A DNA stretch of 64,000 nucleotides from contig NZ_CP035042.1 in assembly GCF_009834345.1 (NCBI RefSeq), forward strand, positions 2,666,001-2,730,000. Reading direction: 5' to 3'. The notes beneath the pieces were generated by a model. It was not told where the DNA came from. It saw only the letters and a program-made list of their open reading frames with translations, and searched no databases. A program made the translations under genes and the position numbers. The DNA comes from Billgrantia tianxiuensis. GTDB taxonomy: Bacteria; Pseudomonadota; Gammaproteobacteria; Pseudomonadales; Halomonadaceae. Positions 19,862-28,581 of this stretch are shown piece by piece. The first letter of the stretch is position 1. Each line of letters starts with the position of its first letter.

Positions 19862-20977
19862 TCACTCCAGCCGCTCGGCGATTTCCGAGGGCTGCACCAC
19901 ATCGCCGGTGTCGTTGCCCCAGGCGTTGCGGGTATAGGTGATCACTGCTGCCAGCTCGACCGGATTGAGCGTGGTGCGGAATGCAGGCATGGCAGTACCC
20001 GACACACCGTTGATGACGGTATTCATGTGCCACTCGAGATCGTCGATCAGGTGGTCGTTGCCAGCCAGCGCCGGGAATGCCGGCGGTGAGCCCTGCCCTT
20101 CGGGCTGGTGACAGGAAGCGCAGATGCTGCCGTAGACGCCTTCACCACGCTCCATCAGTTCGTCCATCTCCCATTCACGATCGACGCCCATGGCTTCCTC
20201 GGCGGCCATTTCCTTGCGCTCGGCCAGCCAGGCATCGAATTCTTCCTCTTCGACGGCATGCACCACAATCGGCATGAAGCCGTGGTCGACACCGCAAAGC
20301 TCGGCACACTGGCCGCGATAGATGCCCGGCTCGTTGACCTGGACCCAATTCTCGCTCACGAAGCCGGGGATCGTATCCTGCTTGACGGCGAAGTCCGGCA
20401 CCCACCAGGCGTGGAGTACGTCATCGGAAGTAAAGAGGAAACGCACCTTGCGATTGATCGGCAACACCAGAGGCTCGTCGACTTCGAGCAGGTAATGCTC
20501 GCCGCGCTCCTCCTCGCCGCGGATCTGCGATCGGGGGGTTGCAAGGTTGGAGTTGAAGGCCACGTCCTCACCGAGATATTCGTAGCGCCAGCGCCACTGC
20601 TGTCCGGTGATCATGACGTCGAGTTCGGCATCGGAAGGGTCGTAAATCTTCTGTAGCGTTGCCGTGGCGGGCACCGCCATGCCGATCAGGATCAGCAGCG
20701 GTACCGTCGTCCAGATGATCTCGACAGTGGTGTTTTCGTGGAAATTGGCGGCCTTGGCGCCCTGGGAATGGCGATAGCGGAGCAGGGAGTAGAACATCAC
20801 CCCGAACACGACCACGCCGATGACCACACAGATCCAGAATATGATCATGTGCAGGCCGTAAATTTCACCACTGAGGTCAGTGACCCCGACAGGCATGTTC
20901 CAGCCTCTAGCCAGAGCCACCTGGCTCGAGCCGACAAGGGTCAAGCCCCCTGCCAACCAGACGAGCAGAGTGCGCAT
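19862..20977 (-). CDS. coxB: Cytochrome c oxidase subunit II with fused cytochrome c domain
   Basis: Accepts electrons from soluble cytochrome c via the CuA centre. The start at 20977 has a GGGAGGCG ribosome site and gives 371 aa with a signal peptide (ending VALA), two transmembrane helices (~40-62, 85-105) and a cupredoxin domain. CuA ligands lie in GQCAELCGVDHGFMPIVV. A C-terminal c-type cytochrome domain follows, with the heme motif CASCH and a likely Met ligand in GTAMPAF, so this is a caa3-style subunit II. A longer in-frame start upstream has no supporting ribosome site. First structural gene of the operon. Confidence 0.96.
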   Translation of the reverse strand: MRTLLVWLAGGLTLVGSSQVALARGWNMPVGVTDLSGEIYGLHMIIFWICVVIGVVVFGVMFYSLLRYRHSQGAKAANFHENTTVEIIWTTVPLLILIGMAVPATATLQKIYDPSDAELDVMITGQQWRWRYEYLGEDVAFNSNLATPRSQIRGEEERGEHYLLEVDEPLVLPINRKVRFLFTSDDVLHAWWVPDFAVKQDTIPGFVSENWVQVNEPGIYRGQCAELCGVDHGFMPIVVHAVEEEEFDAWLAERKEMAAEEAMGVDREWEMDELMERGEGVYGSICASCHQPEGQGSPPAFPALAGNDHLIDDLEWHMNTVINGVSGTAMPAFRTTLNPVELAAVITYTRNAWGNDTGDVVQPSEIAERLE

Positions 20978-21175
20978 CGACGCCTCCCGATGTTTGTAGT
21001 TGTCTAGATAACGGCAGTCCCGTGTGTCAGGGTTCGGGGTTCTCATCCCAGAGAACATTAGCCGCTTCTTGAGCGAGTATATGGAGCCAAAATCAGAAAG
21101 TCACTGGTCCGATCTCCTCCTTCTGGCTAACGCGGCAGTCAACGTTGTACGACAAACCTCATCGTTTCGTCGACC

Positions 21176-21349
21176 TCAACCCGCCGCCAGAAACGCCACC
21201 AGGGCAATGATTGCCACTAACAACACTCCCATGACGATGCCCGTCACGATAAAGGCGAGCGGGTTGCCCTTCTCGAAATCCTCGCGGCGCTGCTGATCCC
21301 GCTGCACCCCAAGGAAAGCGGCCAATACCGATTTGATCACGCCCCACAT
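21176..21349 (-). CDS. DUF2970 small membrane protein
   Basis: A 57-aa protein (MWGVIKSVLAAFLGVQRDQQ) with an amphipathic start, the charged RREDFEKGNP stretch and one C-terminal transmembrane helix (residues ~32-55). This matches DUF2970, commonly encoded inside proteobacterial cox operons. The start at 21349 has CTGGGAG upstream; ATGs at 21376 and 21406 are less well placed. It lies about 200 bp upstream of coxB in the same orientation, so it probably heads the cox transcript. Function unknown. Confidence 0.7.
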   Translation of the reverse strand: MWGVIKSVLAAFLGVQRDQQRREDFEKGNPLAFIVTGIVMGVLLVAIIALVAFLAAG

Positions 21350-21528
21350 CGCTATGCTCCCAGTGCACTCAGCCATCTCAAAGCATGCCCACCCCCATCC
21401 GGGCAAGTAAAGCGTTGTTCACTGGGTATCATAAAAATTCATACCGCAGCGCAACAAAAAATGCATGGAGCCTTGCCCCCAGGCGGCTACACTCAAAGGA
21501 ATGCCCCCTGACGCTTGCCCTCACCTAT

Positions 21529-21552
21529 ACCACAGGAGTTACCACAGGAGTT
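21529..21552 (+). repeat. Tandem 12-bp repeat carrying two Shine-Dalgarno cores
   Basis: ACCACAGGAGTT occurs twice in perfect tandem (21529-21540 and 21541-21552). The second copy puts AGGAG the correct distance before the ATG at 21557; the first sits 12 bp further upstream, so the mRNA carries duplicate ribosome-binding cores. Confidence 0.8.
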
Positions 21553-21556
21553 CGCC

Positions 21557-21916
21557 ATGCCCAGCACCAACACCACAAGCCCTCCGACCAATCCAGCGCT
21601 GTTCGCCTCACAGCCACTCGTGGAGTGGTGGGCTCAACAGTGGATTCAAGGCATCACCCCGATGACACGCCTGCAGCTCGCCTGGATGGAGAGCATGAGC
21701 GACATGATGCAACAGGAGGCACGCTTCATTGCCGCCCTTTCCGCCGCCGGACAGCAGCTTGGCCAGTGCTATGAAACCCACGGGCACGATCCTGAAAAGA
21801 TCCAGGAATGCTATGAGGAGATCGCCCGTGAAGTCGCGGAGCACCACATGCAGCGCATCAAGCAGGTAGCCAGCCTGCCCCAGGAATTCAGGCGTCGCAT
21901 CTGGGAAGAGCTCTGA
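21557..21916 (+). CDS. Small helical protein of unknown function (phasin-like size)
   Basis: A 119-aa, probably all-helical cytoplasmic protein. A Ser/Thr/Pro-rich start is followed by a long amphipathic stretch rich in Met and Gln (LAWMESMSDMMQQEARF), one GHDPEKIQECYEEIAREVA helix, and an Arg/Glu-rich tail. I do not recognise a family. The size and helical pattern recall granule-associated phasin-like proteins, but that is only a resemblance. The start at 21557 is set by the duplicated AGGAG. No operon partner. Confidence 0.6.
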   Translation: MPSTNTTSPPTNPALFASQPLVEWWAQQWIQGITPMTRLQLAWMESMSDMMQQEARFIAALSAAGQQLGQCYETHGHDPEKIQECYEEIAREVAEHHMQRIKQVASLPQEFRRRIWEEL

Positions 21917-21996
21917 GCGGTCGACCGGATGTATCGCGACACAACGGTCCAGCAAGCGAAGCGCCGCCAGGCAGGAAAATCTTGAGGATTGAAACG

Positions 21997-22033
21997 AAAA
22001 ACCGCCACTCGGCGCAGGCCGTAGTGGCGGTTT
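21997..22033 (-). terminator. Intrinsic terminator after tRNA-Pro
   Basis: Arms AAACCGCCACT (21999-22009) and AGTGGCGGTTT (22023-22033) form an 11-bp stem. On the minus strand the stem runs into five T. It lies 14 bp past the tRNA 3' end. Confidence 0.85.
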
Positions 22034-22047
22034 CTCTTTGAAACAAG

Positions 22048-22124
22048 TGGTCGGAGCGACAGGATTCGAACCTGCGACCTCTGCAACCCCATTGCAGCGC
22101 GCTACCAAGCTGCGCCACGCTCCG
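22048..22124 (-). tRNA. tRNA-Pro (anticodon GGG)
   Basis: Read on the minus strand, the 7-bp acceptor stem pairs CGGAGCG with CGCTCCG. The D-arm contains GCGCAGCTTGGTAGCGC and the T-arm GGTTCGAATCC. The anticodon stem CTGCA/TGCAG encloses the loop ATGGGGT, with U33 and anticodon GGG for proline codons CCC/CCU. The CCA end is encoded (22048-22050). Length 77 nt including CCA. The leading C-G pair at position 1 is typical of bacterial tRNA-Pro. Confidence 0.95.
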
Positions 22125-22238
22125 ACATTTTTGCGTCGATTCCGCCACGGCAAAGCGTAGCGATATCCGGCGCTTCAGGTTGACCGGCCGTTGCCAGCGC
22201 CCCTGAGAACGAGGCGTATACTATCGCGTTCGAACGCA

Positions 22239-22267
22239 AATGGAAAGTCTCTTTTGTACTTTCCATT
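22239..22267. promoter_or_regulatory. 10-bp inverted repeat upstream of the kduD-like gene
   Basis: AATGGAAAGT (22239-22248) and ACTTTCCATT (22258-22267) are perfect inverted arms with a 9-nt spacer, 150 bp before the kduD-like start. The TGGAAA/TTTCCA half-sites resemble those bound by IclR-family regulators, although the spacing is longer than usual. Function is inferred. Confidence 0.5.
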
Positions 22268-22417
22268 CAGTTGGTTGCCATCCCTACAGGGCACGCGGCA
22301 TGTAGCCGGCACCATGGCGATCGAGCCGTCCTTTCGTTACGGCGCAGGCGAATCGACGCTATCTTCATCTCTGCATGATCCATTCACAGCAATACAGCCG
22401 CGCAGAGGGAGGAACTC

Positions 22418-23170
22418 ATGTCACGCTTTTCGCTGGACGGCCGGATCGCCATGGTGACGGGATGCAACAAGGGGCTCGGGCAAGCCATCGCCGTGGCTCT
22501 GGCCGAAGCCGGCGCCGACATCGTCGGTGTCAATCGTCGCCCGGCCGAGGAGACCGCCGAGCGCATCGCCTCGCTCGGCCGCCGTTACGAGAACCTCGAA
22601 GCGCAGCTCGGGCGAGACCGGGAAAGCGACATCGTCGCCCAGGCCCTCGAGCGCATGGGACGCCTTGACATTCTCGTCAACAATGCCGGCACCATCCGCC
22701 GCGCTCCCGCGCTGGAGTTCAGCGAAGCGGACTGGGACGAAGTCATCGACGTCAACCTCAGGGCGGCATTCTTCCTCAGCCAACATGTCGCACGTCACCT
22801 GGTGGAGCGCCGCGCACCGGGGCGAATCGTCAACATCGCCTCGGTGCTGTCGTTCCAGGGCGGTATCCGGGTTCCCTCCTATACCGCCAGCAAGAGCGGC
22901 ATCCTGGGGCTCACGCGGCTGCTGGCCAATGAGTGGGCCGTACATGGCATCACCGTCAATGCCATCGCCCCCGGCTACATGGCGACCGACAATACCCAGG
23001 CGCTGCGCGAGGACGAGGTACGCAGCGCAGAGATTCTCGGCCGCATCCCCATGGGCCGCTGGGGCAGGCCCGAGGACCTGGCAGGGGCCGCGATCTTCCT
23101 CTGCTCCGATGCCGCCAGCTACGTCAACGGCCACACCCTGGCGGTGGATGGCGGCTGGCTCGCCCGCTGA
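22418..23170 (+). CDS. SDR oxidoreductase, KduD-like (2-deoxy-D-gluconate 3-dehydrogenase type)
   Basis: NAD(P)-dependent classical short-chain dehydrogenase of 250 aa. The cofactor loop is TGCNKGLG (residues ~14-21), followed by NNAG and the catalytic YTASK with upstream Ser in IASVLSF. The spacing and the IRRAPALEFSEADWDEVIDVN segment resemble KduD, which reduces or oxidises keto-deoxy sugar acids in pectin/uronate breakdown. A GGAGG ribosome site precedes the ATG. It is separated from the next SDR by about 200 bp, so it may have its own promoter. The true substrate is not determinable from sequence. Confidence 0.75.
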   Translation: MSRFSLDGRIAMVTGCNKGLGQAIAVALAEAGADIVGVNRRPAEETAERIASLGRRYENLEAQLGRDRESDIVAQALERMGRLDILVNNAGTIRRAPALEFSEADWDEVIDVNLRAAFFLSQHVARHLVERRAPGRIVNIASVLSFQGGIRVPSYTASKSGILGLTRLLANEWAVHGITVNAIAPGYMATDNTQALREDEVRSAEILGRIPMGRWGRPEDLAGAAIFLCSDAASYVNGHTLAVDGGWLAR

Positions 23171-23264
23171 TCCACTTCCCCCTCCCCCAGTACGCAGTAC
23201 GCGCGAGAGGAACGGCAAGTTGCATTTCCTCCGGACTGGGCCATAATCGGGATAAACGTCAGGC

Positions 23265-23282
23265 TAGTATCCTATCATACCA
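23265..23282. promoter_or_regulatory. Candidate FadR/GntR operator, site A
   Basis: TAGTATCCTATCATACCA, whose reverse complement begins TGGTAT and ends ATACTA. It lies about 90 bp upstream of the SDR-FAH-UxaA operon. It shares the pattern TGGYAT-N6/7-ATACWA with sites at 31817 and 35031 in other promoters of the same island. Half-sites match the TGGTAT/ATACCA type known for UxuR/ExuR. Confidence 0.5.
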
Positions 23283-23374
23283 GCTAGCGCACGCTTCGGT
23301 GCGGCTCGCCAGGATAGCCTGACGCATGTCAGTTCCAGCCACATCGCTCCAAATAACCACAACAAGGAACCGCC

Positions 23375-24124
23375 ATGCGACTGCGCGACAAGACGGCGCT
23401 GATCACGGCAGCGGGCCAAGGGATCGGCCGTGCCACTGCCCTGCGCTTCGCCGCCGAGGGCGCCCGAGTGATCGCCACCGACATCGACGCGGTGAAACTC
23501 GACACCCTGTCATCCACGGCCGGCATCGAAACCCGTCGCCTGGACGTGCGTGATGCCGCTGCCATCGACGCCCTTGCCGCCGAACTGCCACCGCTCGACG
23601 TCCTGTTCAACTGCGCCGGTTTCGTCGCCAGCGGCTCGCTGCTCGAAGGCAGCGACGATGACTGGGAGCTGTCACTATCGCTGAACGTGACCGCCATGAT
23701 GCGCCTGACCCGCGCCCTGCTCCCGGCCATGATCGAACATGGCGGCGGCAGCATCATCAACATGGCCTCGGTGGCCTCCAGCCTCAAGGGCGTGCCCAAC
23801 CGCTGCGCCTACGGCACCACCAAGGCCGCCGTGCTCGGCCTGACCAAATCGATCGCCGCCGACTTCATCGGCCAGGGCATTCGCTGCAATGCAATCTGTC
23901 CGGGCACCGTGGACTCCCCCTCGCTGCGCCAGCGCATCCGCGAGCAGGCCCATCGGCAGGCGCGCCCCGAAGCCGAGGTTCACGCCGAGTTCCTTGCCCG
24001 TCAGCCGCTCGGGCGACTGGGCACGGCGGAGGAAATCGCTGCCCTGGCTACTTATCTCGCCGCGGACGAGTCCGCCTATACCACCGGCACCGCCCAGGTC
24101 ATTGACGGCGGCTGGCTGATCTGA
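23375..24124 (+). CDS. SDR dehydrogenase of a 2-keto-3-deoxy sugar acid pathway
   Basis: A 249-aa classical SDR: cofactor loop TAAGQGIG, LFNCAGF in place of NNAG, catalytic Ser in NMASVAS and YGTTK. The family resemblance is to BDH2/DHRS6-like enzymes and 2-keto-3-deoxy-L-fuconate dehydrogenases, which oxidise a hydroxyl at C4. That fits the next gene, an FAH-type hydrolase that cleaves 2,4-diketo-3-deoxy acids. First gene of a three-gene plus-strand operon (SDR-FAH-UxaA) with 38 and 24 bp gaps. Substrate is inferred from context. Confidence 0.75.
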   Translation: MRLRDKTALITAAGQGIGRATALRFAAEGARVIATDIDAVKLDTLSSTAGIETRRLDVRDAAAIDALAAELPPLDVLFNCAGFVASGSLLEGSDDDWELSLSLNVTAMMRLTRALLPAMIEHGGGSIINMASVASSLKGVPNRCAYGTTKAAVLGLTKSIAADFIGQGIRCNAICPGTVDSPSLRQRIREQAHRQARPEAEVHAEFLARQPLGRLGTAEEIAALATYLAADESAYTTGTAQVIDGGWLI

Positions 24125-24162
24125 CGACACCATCGGGAACAGACTATGAGAGAGGAGACGTC

Positions 24163-25020
24163 ATGAAACTGCTGCGCTTCGGCCCCAAGGGCCGCGAGAA
24201 ACCCGGCCTGCTCGACGCCGACGGCGGGATCCGCGACCTCTCGGCTCACGTGGCCGACATCGATGGCCGCCACTTGGGCCGCAACACCCTGGCAGAGCTG
24301 GCTGGGCTCGACCCCTCCCGCCTGCCCCAGGTCTCTCCCGATACCCGCATAGGTCCCTGCGTGGGTGGCGTGGGCAAGTTCATCTGCATCGGGCTCAACT
24401 ACTCCGATCACGCCGCGGAAACCGGCGCCGAGGTGCCGCCCGAGCCGGTGATCTTCAACAAGTGGACCAGCGCCATCTGCGGCCCCAACGACGAAGTGAT
24501 CATTCCGCGCGACTCGCGCAAGACCGATTGGGAAGTCGAGCTCGGCGTGGTGATCGGCAAGACCGCACGCTACGTCGCCGAGGCCGATGCCATGGCCCAC
24601 GTGGCCGGCTACTGCGTGGTCAACGACGTTTCCGAGCGCGAGTTCCAGCTCGAGCGCAGCGGCACCTGGGACAAGGGCAAGGGCTGCGACACCTTCGGAC
24701 CGCTGGGCCCTTGGCTGGTAACGCCGGAGGAGATCGCCGATCCCCACCAACTCGACCTGTGGCTGGAAGTGGACGGGCATCGCTACCAGGACGGCAACAC
24801 GCGCACCATGGTCTACCAGATCCCCTTCCTGATCAGCTACCTGAGCCGTTTCATGAGCCTTCAGCCCGGCGATGTCATCTCCACCGGCACCCCGCCCGGA
24901 GTGGGCATGGGCCAGAAGCCGCCGGTCTACCTCAAGCCCGGCCAGCAGATGCGCCTGGGCATCGAAGGCCTCGGCATCCAGACCCAGCGTGTGATCGCCG
25001 AACCTTCTAACGACACCTAG
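24163..25020 (+). CDS. Fumarylacetoacetate hydrolase-family protein (2,4-diketo-3-deoxy acid hydrolase type)
   Basis: A 285-aa FAH-fold enzyme. Metal-site acidic residues appear in KTDWEVELGVVIGK and NDVSEREFQLERSG; the tail has STGTPPGVGMG, the FAH glycine-rich loop. Homologs with this N-terminal extension include L-2,4-diketo-3-deoxyrhamnonate/fuconate hydrolases and ureidoglycolate lyases. Between a keto-deoxy SDR and a UxaA dehydratase, hydrolysis of a 2,4-diketo-3-deoxy sugar acid to pyruvate plus a hydroxy acid is most likely. A GAGAGGAGACG ribosome site supports the start. Confidence 0.8.
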   Translation: MKLLRFGPKGREKPGLLDADGGIRDLSAHVADIDGRHLGRNTLAELAGLDPSRLPQVSPDTRIGPCVGGVGKFICIGLNYSDHAAETGAEVPPEPVIFNKWTSAICGPNDEVIIPRDSRKTDWEVELGVVIGKTARYVAEADAMAHVAGYCVVNDVSEREFQLERSGTWDKGKGCDTFGPLGPWLVTPEEIADPHQLDLWLEVDGHRYQDGNTRTMVYQIPFLISYLSRFMSLQPGDVISTGTPPGVGMGQKPPVYLKPGQQMRLGIEGLGIQTQRVIAEPSNDT

Positions 25021-25044
25021 CATCCTGCTGCGGAGCCCCAGACC

Positions 25045-26685
25045 ATGACCGAGACCATTGCCAGCGACGGTAGCCAACAGGGGAGCCTGCGCGTTCACGC
25101 CGCCGACAACGTGCGCGTGGCGCTGAAGGATCTCGCCGCCGGCACCCGGGTCGACGACGACGGGCACACCCTGCAACTGGCAGAGCCGATTCGCCACAAG
25201 CACAAGTTCAGCCTCGAGGACATCGCCGCTGGAGATGCCGTCGTCATGTACGGCGTCACCGTGGGCCGTGCCACGCGCCCCATCCCGGCGGGAACGGCCA
25301 TTACGGTCGACAACACCGAGCACAGCACCGCCTCCGCCACGCCCCAGGCCAGGCGCGGCGAATGGCGAGCCCCCGACGTCTCGTCATTTGCCGATGCCGC
25401 GTTCGAGGGTTATCGCCGCCCCGACGGCAGGGTCGGCACGGCCAACGTCTGGCTGGTGGTGCCATTGGTATTCTGCGAGAACCGCAATATCGAAGTGCTG
25501 CGCCAGTGCGTCGCCGATGCCCTGGGTGAAGACCCCTACCGCGACTACAAGCGCATGGCCCGTGCCCTGCTGCACGGCGAGAGCGACACCGTGCAGACCT
25601 CTCCCGGCGGCGAGAGGCTGTTCCCCAACGTCGACGGCGTTCGCTTCCTCACCCATACCCTGGGCTGCGGTGGCACCGACGACGATGCCCGCGCCCTGTG
25701 CCAACTGCTGGCAGGCTACATTTGCCATCCCAACGTGGCGGGCGCCACGGTGCTCAGCCTGGGCTGCCAGAAGGCACAGATCGAGATGCTGAAAGCCGCC
25801 GTGGCCGAGCGCGATCCCCAGGGGCTGCGCCCGGTTCACTACCTCGAACAGCAGGCCAGCGCGAGCGAAGAGGCGCTGATCCGCGAGGCGCTGACCACCA
25901 TCTTCGATGGCCTGGCCGAGGCCAATCGCGTCGAGCGCACCCCTGCGCCGCTCTCGGCATTGACCCTAGGCGTGGAGTGCGGCGGCTCCGACGGCTTCTC
26001 CGGGCTTTCGGCCAACCCGCTGGTGGGCTCAGTGGTCGACCGCCTGGTGGCGCTGGGAGGCAGCGGCATCCTCAGCGAATTCCCCGAGCTGTGCGGCGTC
26101 GAGCACGAGCTGATGGCGCGCTGTCGCAACGATGTCGTGGCCGAGCGCTTCAAGACGCTGATGGAAGCCTACCAGCAGCATGCTGCCCGAGTCGGCGCCG
26201 ACTTCTCGATGAACCCCTCGCCGGGGAACATTCGCGATGGCCTGATCACCGATGCCATGAAATCCGCCGGAGCCGCCAAGAAAGGCGGCGACAGCCCGGT
26301 GGTCGACGTGCTCGACTACACCGAGCCGCATACACGGGCCGGGCTGAACCTGCTCTGTACGCCGGGCAACGACGTGGAGTCCACCACCGCGCTGGCCGGC
26401 TCCGGCGCCAACCTGATCCTCTTCACCACCGGACTCGGCACGCCCACCGGCAACCCCATCACGCCCGTGTTGAAGATCTCCAGCAACAGCGAACTGGCCG
26501 CACGCATGGGCGACGTCATCGACTTCGACGCCGGCCCCATCATTCGCGGCGAGGCAACCATCGACGAACTCGCCGACCGCCTGCTCGCGCTGTGCATCGA
26601 CACCGCTTCCGGCCGCTACCGACCCCATGCGGTGAGATTGGCGCAGTATGATTTTATCCCCTGGAAGCGCGGCGTCTCTTTATAG
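25045..26685 (+). CDS. UxaA-family sugar-acid dehydratase (altronate dehydratase type)
   Basis: A 546-aa hydrolyase that removes water from a sugar acid to form a 2-keto-3-deoxy acid. Residues ~10-90 form the SAF domain (HKHKFSLEDIAAGDAVVMYG). The large C-terminal domain has conserved Cys-containing segments: THTLGCGGTDDDARALC, LSLGCQKAQIE and VECGGSDGFSG. It covers the full altronate/galactarate dehydratase architecture in one chain. Third gene of the SDR-FAH-UxaA operon, which ends convergently with the GntR regulator only about 10 bp away. Altronate is the family default; the neighbours suggest a different acid could be the substrate. Confidence 0.82.
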   Translation: MTETIASDGSQQGSLRVHAADNVRVALKDLAAGTRVDDDGHTLQLAEPIRHKHKFSLEDIAAGDAVVMYGVTVGRATRPIPAGTAITVDNTEHSTASATPQARRGEWRAPDVSSFADAAFEGYRRPDGRVGTANVWLVVPLVFCENRNIEVLRQCVADALGEDPYRDYKRMARALLHGESDTVQTSPGGERLFPNVDGVRFLTHTLGCGGTDDDARALCQLLAGYICHPNVAGATVLSLGCQKAQIEMLKAAVAERDPQGLRPVHYLEQQASASEEALIREALTTIFDGLAEANRVERTPAPLSALTLGVECGGSDGFSGLSANPLVGSVVDRLVALGGSGILSEFPELCGVEHELMARCRNDVVAERFKTLMEAYQQHAARVGADFSMNPSPGNIRDGLITDAMKSAGAAKKGGDSPVVDVLDYTEPHTRAGLNLLCTPGNDVESTTALAGSGANLILFTTGLGTPTGNPITPVLKISSNSELAARMGDVIDFDAGPIIRGEATIDELADRLLALCIDTASGRYRPHAVRLAQYDFIPWKRGVSL

Positions 26686-26695
26686 TGGCAGATCA

Positions 26696-27412
26696 TCAGT
26701 CGGCAAGGCGCTTCTTGAGCTTCATATAGGTCCCATAATGCCGGTCGAGGTGCCGCCGCATGGCCGCCTCGGCAGCGTCCGGATCGCGGGACTCGATGGC
26801 GTCGACGATCTCCCTATGCGCTGCCAGCGCCGCCTTGTCCTCGTCCTTCTGCTGCAGGACCTGGGCGCGGCGGTCGTCGAGCCACTCGGAGAGCGCCACG
26901 TGGATGGCGTCGAAGATCGGATTGCGGCCAATGCTCGCCAGCACGCCGTGAAAGTCGTTGTCGGAACGCTTGAAGCGCGCCTCGTCACCCAGCGCGTCGC
27001 GGTTGTCCTGTAGTGCCTCGCGCAGCCGGACGATGTCCTCGTCGCTGGCGTGGCGTGCCGCATGGCGGGCCAGCGAGATCTCGAACATTGCCCGAGCCTC
27101 CTGGAAGTACTGCTGGCCATCGGGCTTGGAGAGCAGTTGACGGGTAACGCCGGACAGCCGTGCCATGACCGATTCGGCGGTGGGACGAATCACCCGGGCG
27201 CGGGTACCGCTGTTGATGGCGATCAGGCCGAGCTGCTGCAGATAGAACAGTGCCTCGCGAACCGCCGGGCGGCCGACGCCGAACTGCTCCATCAGCTCAC
27301 GCTCCGAGGGCAACTGATCGTTCTCGCTGAGCCGCCCCTCGAGGATTTCCGCCTCGAGCTGCTCCGCCACCTGCTCCGAGAGCGTCTTGCGCTCGACCCG
27401 ATATCTGCTCAT
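26696..27412 (-). CDS. FadR/GntR-family transcriptional regulator
   Basis: A 238-aa repressor with a GntR winged helix (residues ~10-75; SERELMEQFGVGRPAVREAL) and a C-terminal FCD effector domain with metal-site histidines (DNDFHGVLASIG, HREIVDAIESRD, RRHLDRHYG). The FCD subtype resembles regulators of hexuronate/sialate-type pathways. It is last in the TRAP-Ldh transcript, which suggests autoregulation. It is the likely binder of the shared TGGYAT-N6/7-ATACWA sites; that assignment is inference. Confidence 0.88.
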   Translation of the reverse strand: MSRYRVERKTLSEQVAEQLEAEILEGRLSENDQLPSERELMEQFGVGRPAVREALFYLQQLGLIAINSGTRARVIRPTAESVMARLSGVTRQLLSKPDGQQYFQEARAMFEISLARHAARHASDEDIVRLREALQDNRDALGDEARFKRSDNDFHGVLASIGRNPIFDAIHVALSEWLDDRRAQVLQQKDEDKAALAAHREIVDAIESRDPDAAEAAMRRHLDRHYGTYMKLKKRLAD

Positions 27413-27462
27413 AGGCGGTGTCTCCTGATAAATGCGCCAATTGCCGCCAGTTTACCGCATTT

Positions 27463-28554
27463 TCAGCGTTGACCGGCGCCACGCAGGCGCTGCAGCGGAG
27501 CGACATCGAGCCGCTCGGCCAGCTCGTCATAGGCGGCCTGGTTGGCGCTATCCAGGGGAATGCCCTCGGCATCGCGGTGCGCCTGGCAGGTCCACTCGCG
27601 GTCGCCCGGCGCCAGCACTCGGGCCTCGCCCCTTCCGGGCTGGGCGCGCAGGTCGTCGAGGTAGTCGCGCATTCTGGCCGGATAGGCATCGCCCGGTGCG
27701 AAGGCATCCGGCTTCAGCGCCAGGAAGAAATGCCCGACGCCCCGCGGCGTGGACATGTCCGGCCCGCCCATGGGCAACAGCCGGAAGCCATTCGCCATAC
27801 CGGCCAAGGTGGAACTGAGCACCTCGACCATGCCGCCCAGGCCGGCGCCCTTGAAACCGAAGTCCGCCCCGCCCAGCGGCAGCAGTGCCGCCACCTCGGC
27901 GGGGGTGCGCGTCACCCTGCCCTCGCCATCCGCCGCCACCTGATCGGGCAGCTCGCGGCCGATGGCGCCATATTGCTGCACACGGTTCCAGGGAATCGAA
28001 CTGCTTGCCATGTCCAGCAGGTAGGGAGGAGAATCGGCAACCGGCGCGGCAAAGGCGATGGGATTGGTGCCATGGAACGGATGCCTACCACCGTGCAACA
28101 GCACGAAGGGATCGGAGTTGCACAGCGCCAGCCCGATCAAGCCGCGCTCGGCAGCTGCCAGGGCGTAGCAGCCTGCCGCGCCGAAGTGGGAAGAGCGGCC
28201 CACGGCCACCGCCCCCATGCCGACCTCCTCCGCCATTTCGACGGCATGTCGCATGGCGGTATAACCCGCCAAATGGCCAAAGCCATTTCCAGCATCCAGA
28301 TAGCCGGTGGCCGGCAGGCGGCGCTCGAAACGCATCTCGGGAGAGCCGCAAACGCGCCCCCCCTGCAGCACGCTGACGTAGTGCGGCAGCAGACGCAGGC
28401 CATGGCTGTCGGTGCCCATGCGCGAGGCCGTCACCAGGGCACGTGTCACGGCACTGGCCGAGGCCTCATCGGCGCCAGCACGCGCCAGCACCGCCAGCAT
28501 GAAACGCTCCAGCTCATTCCGTGCCACTCTGAAATCGGTTACGCACTCACTCAT
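27463..28554 (-). CDS. Ldh_2-family NAD(P)-dependent oxidoreductase
   Basis: A 363-aa member of the malate/L-lactate dehydrogenase (type 2) superfamily, distinct from classical LDH. Conserved stretches are RMGTDSHGLRLLPHYV, AVGRSSHFGAAGCYALAA and NPIAFAAPV. The family includes YiaK (2,3-diketo-L-gulonate reductase), which also sits beside a TRAP transporter. Here it directly follows the TRAP large permease (27 bp), so it probably acts on the imported acid or its hydroxy-acid product. Exact substrate unknown. Confidence 0.82.
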   Translation of the reverse strand: MSECVTDFRVARNELERFMLAVLARAGADEASASAVTRALVTASRMGTDSHGLRLLPHYVSVLQGGRVCGSPEMRFERRLPATGYLDAGNGFGHLAGYTAMRHAVEMAEEVGMGAVAVGRSSHFGAAGCYALAAAERGLIGLALCNSDPFVLLHGGRHPFHGTNPIAFAAPVADSPPYLLDMASSSIPWNRVQQYGAIGRELPDQVAADGEGRVTRTPAEVAALLPLGGADFGFKGAGLGGMVEVLSSTLAGMANGFRLLPMGGPDMSTPRGVGHFFLALKPDAFAPGDAYPARMRDYLDDLRAQPGRGEARVLAPGDREWTCQAHRDAEGIPLDSANQAAYDELAERLDVAPLQRLRGAGQR

Positions 28555-28581
28555 CGCTCACGTCCCTTGTGGTTCGTCGTA

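Noticed and set aside
18461..20089. A 542-codon plus-strand frame opposite coxA, and similar His/Arg/Gln-rich frames opposite the TRAP permeases
   Set aside because: Antisense of membrane-protein codons gives Asp/His/Arg/Gln-rich low-complexity translations; these are shadows of coxA and dctM.
22048..22124. tRNA-Pro as an integration site for a genomic island
   Set aside because: No integrase is nearby and I found no repeat of the tRNA 3' end within the window, so an attachment-site role is unsupported.
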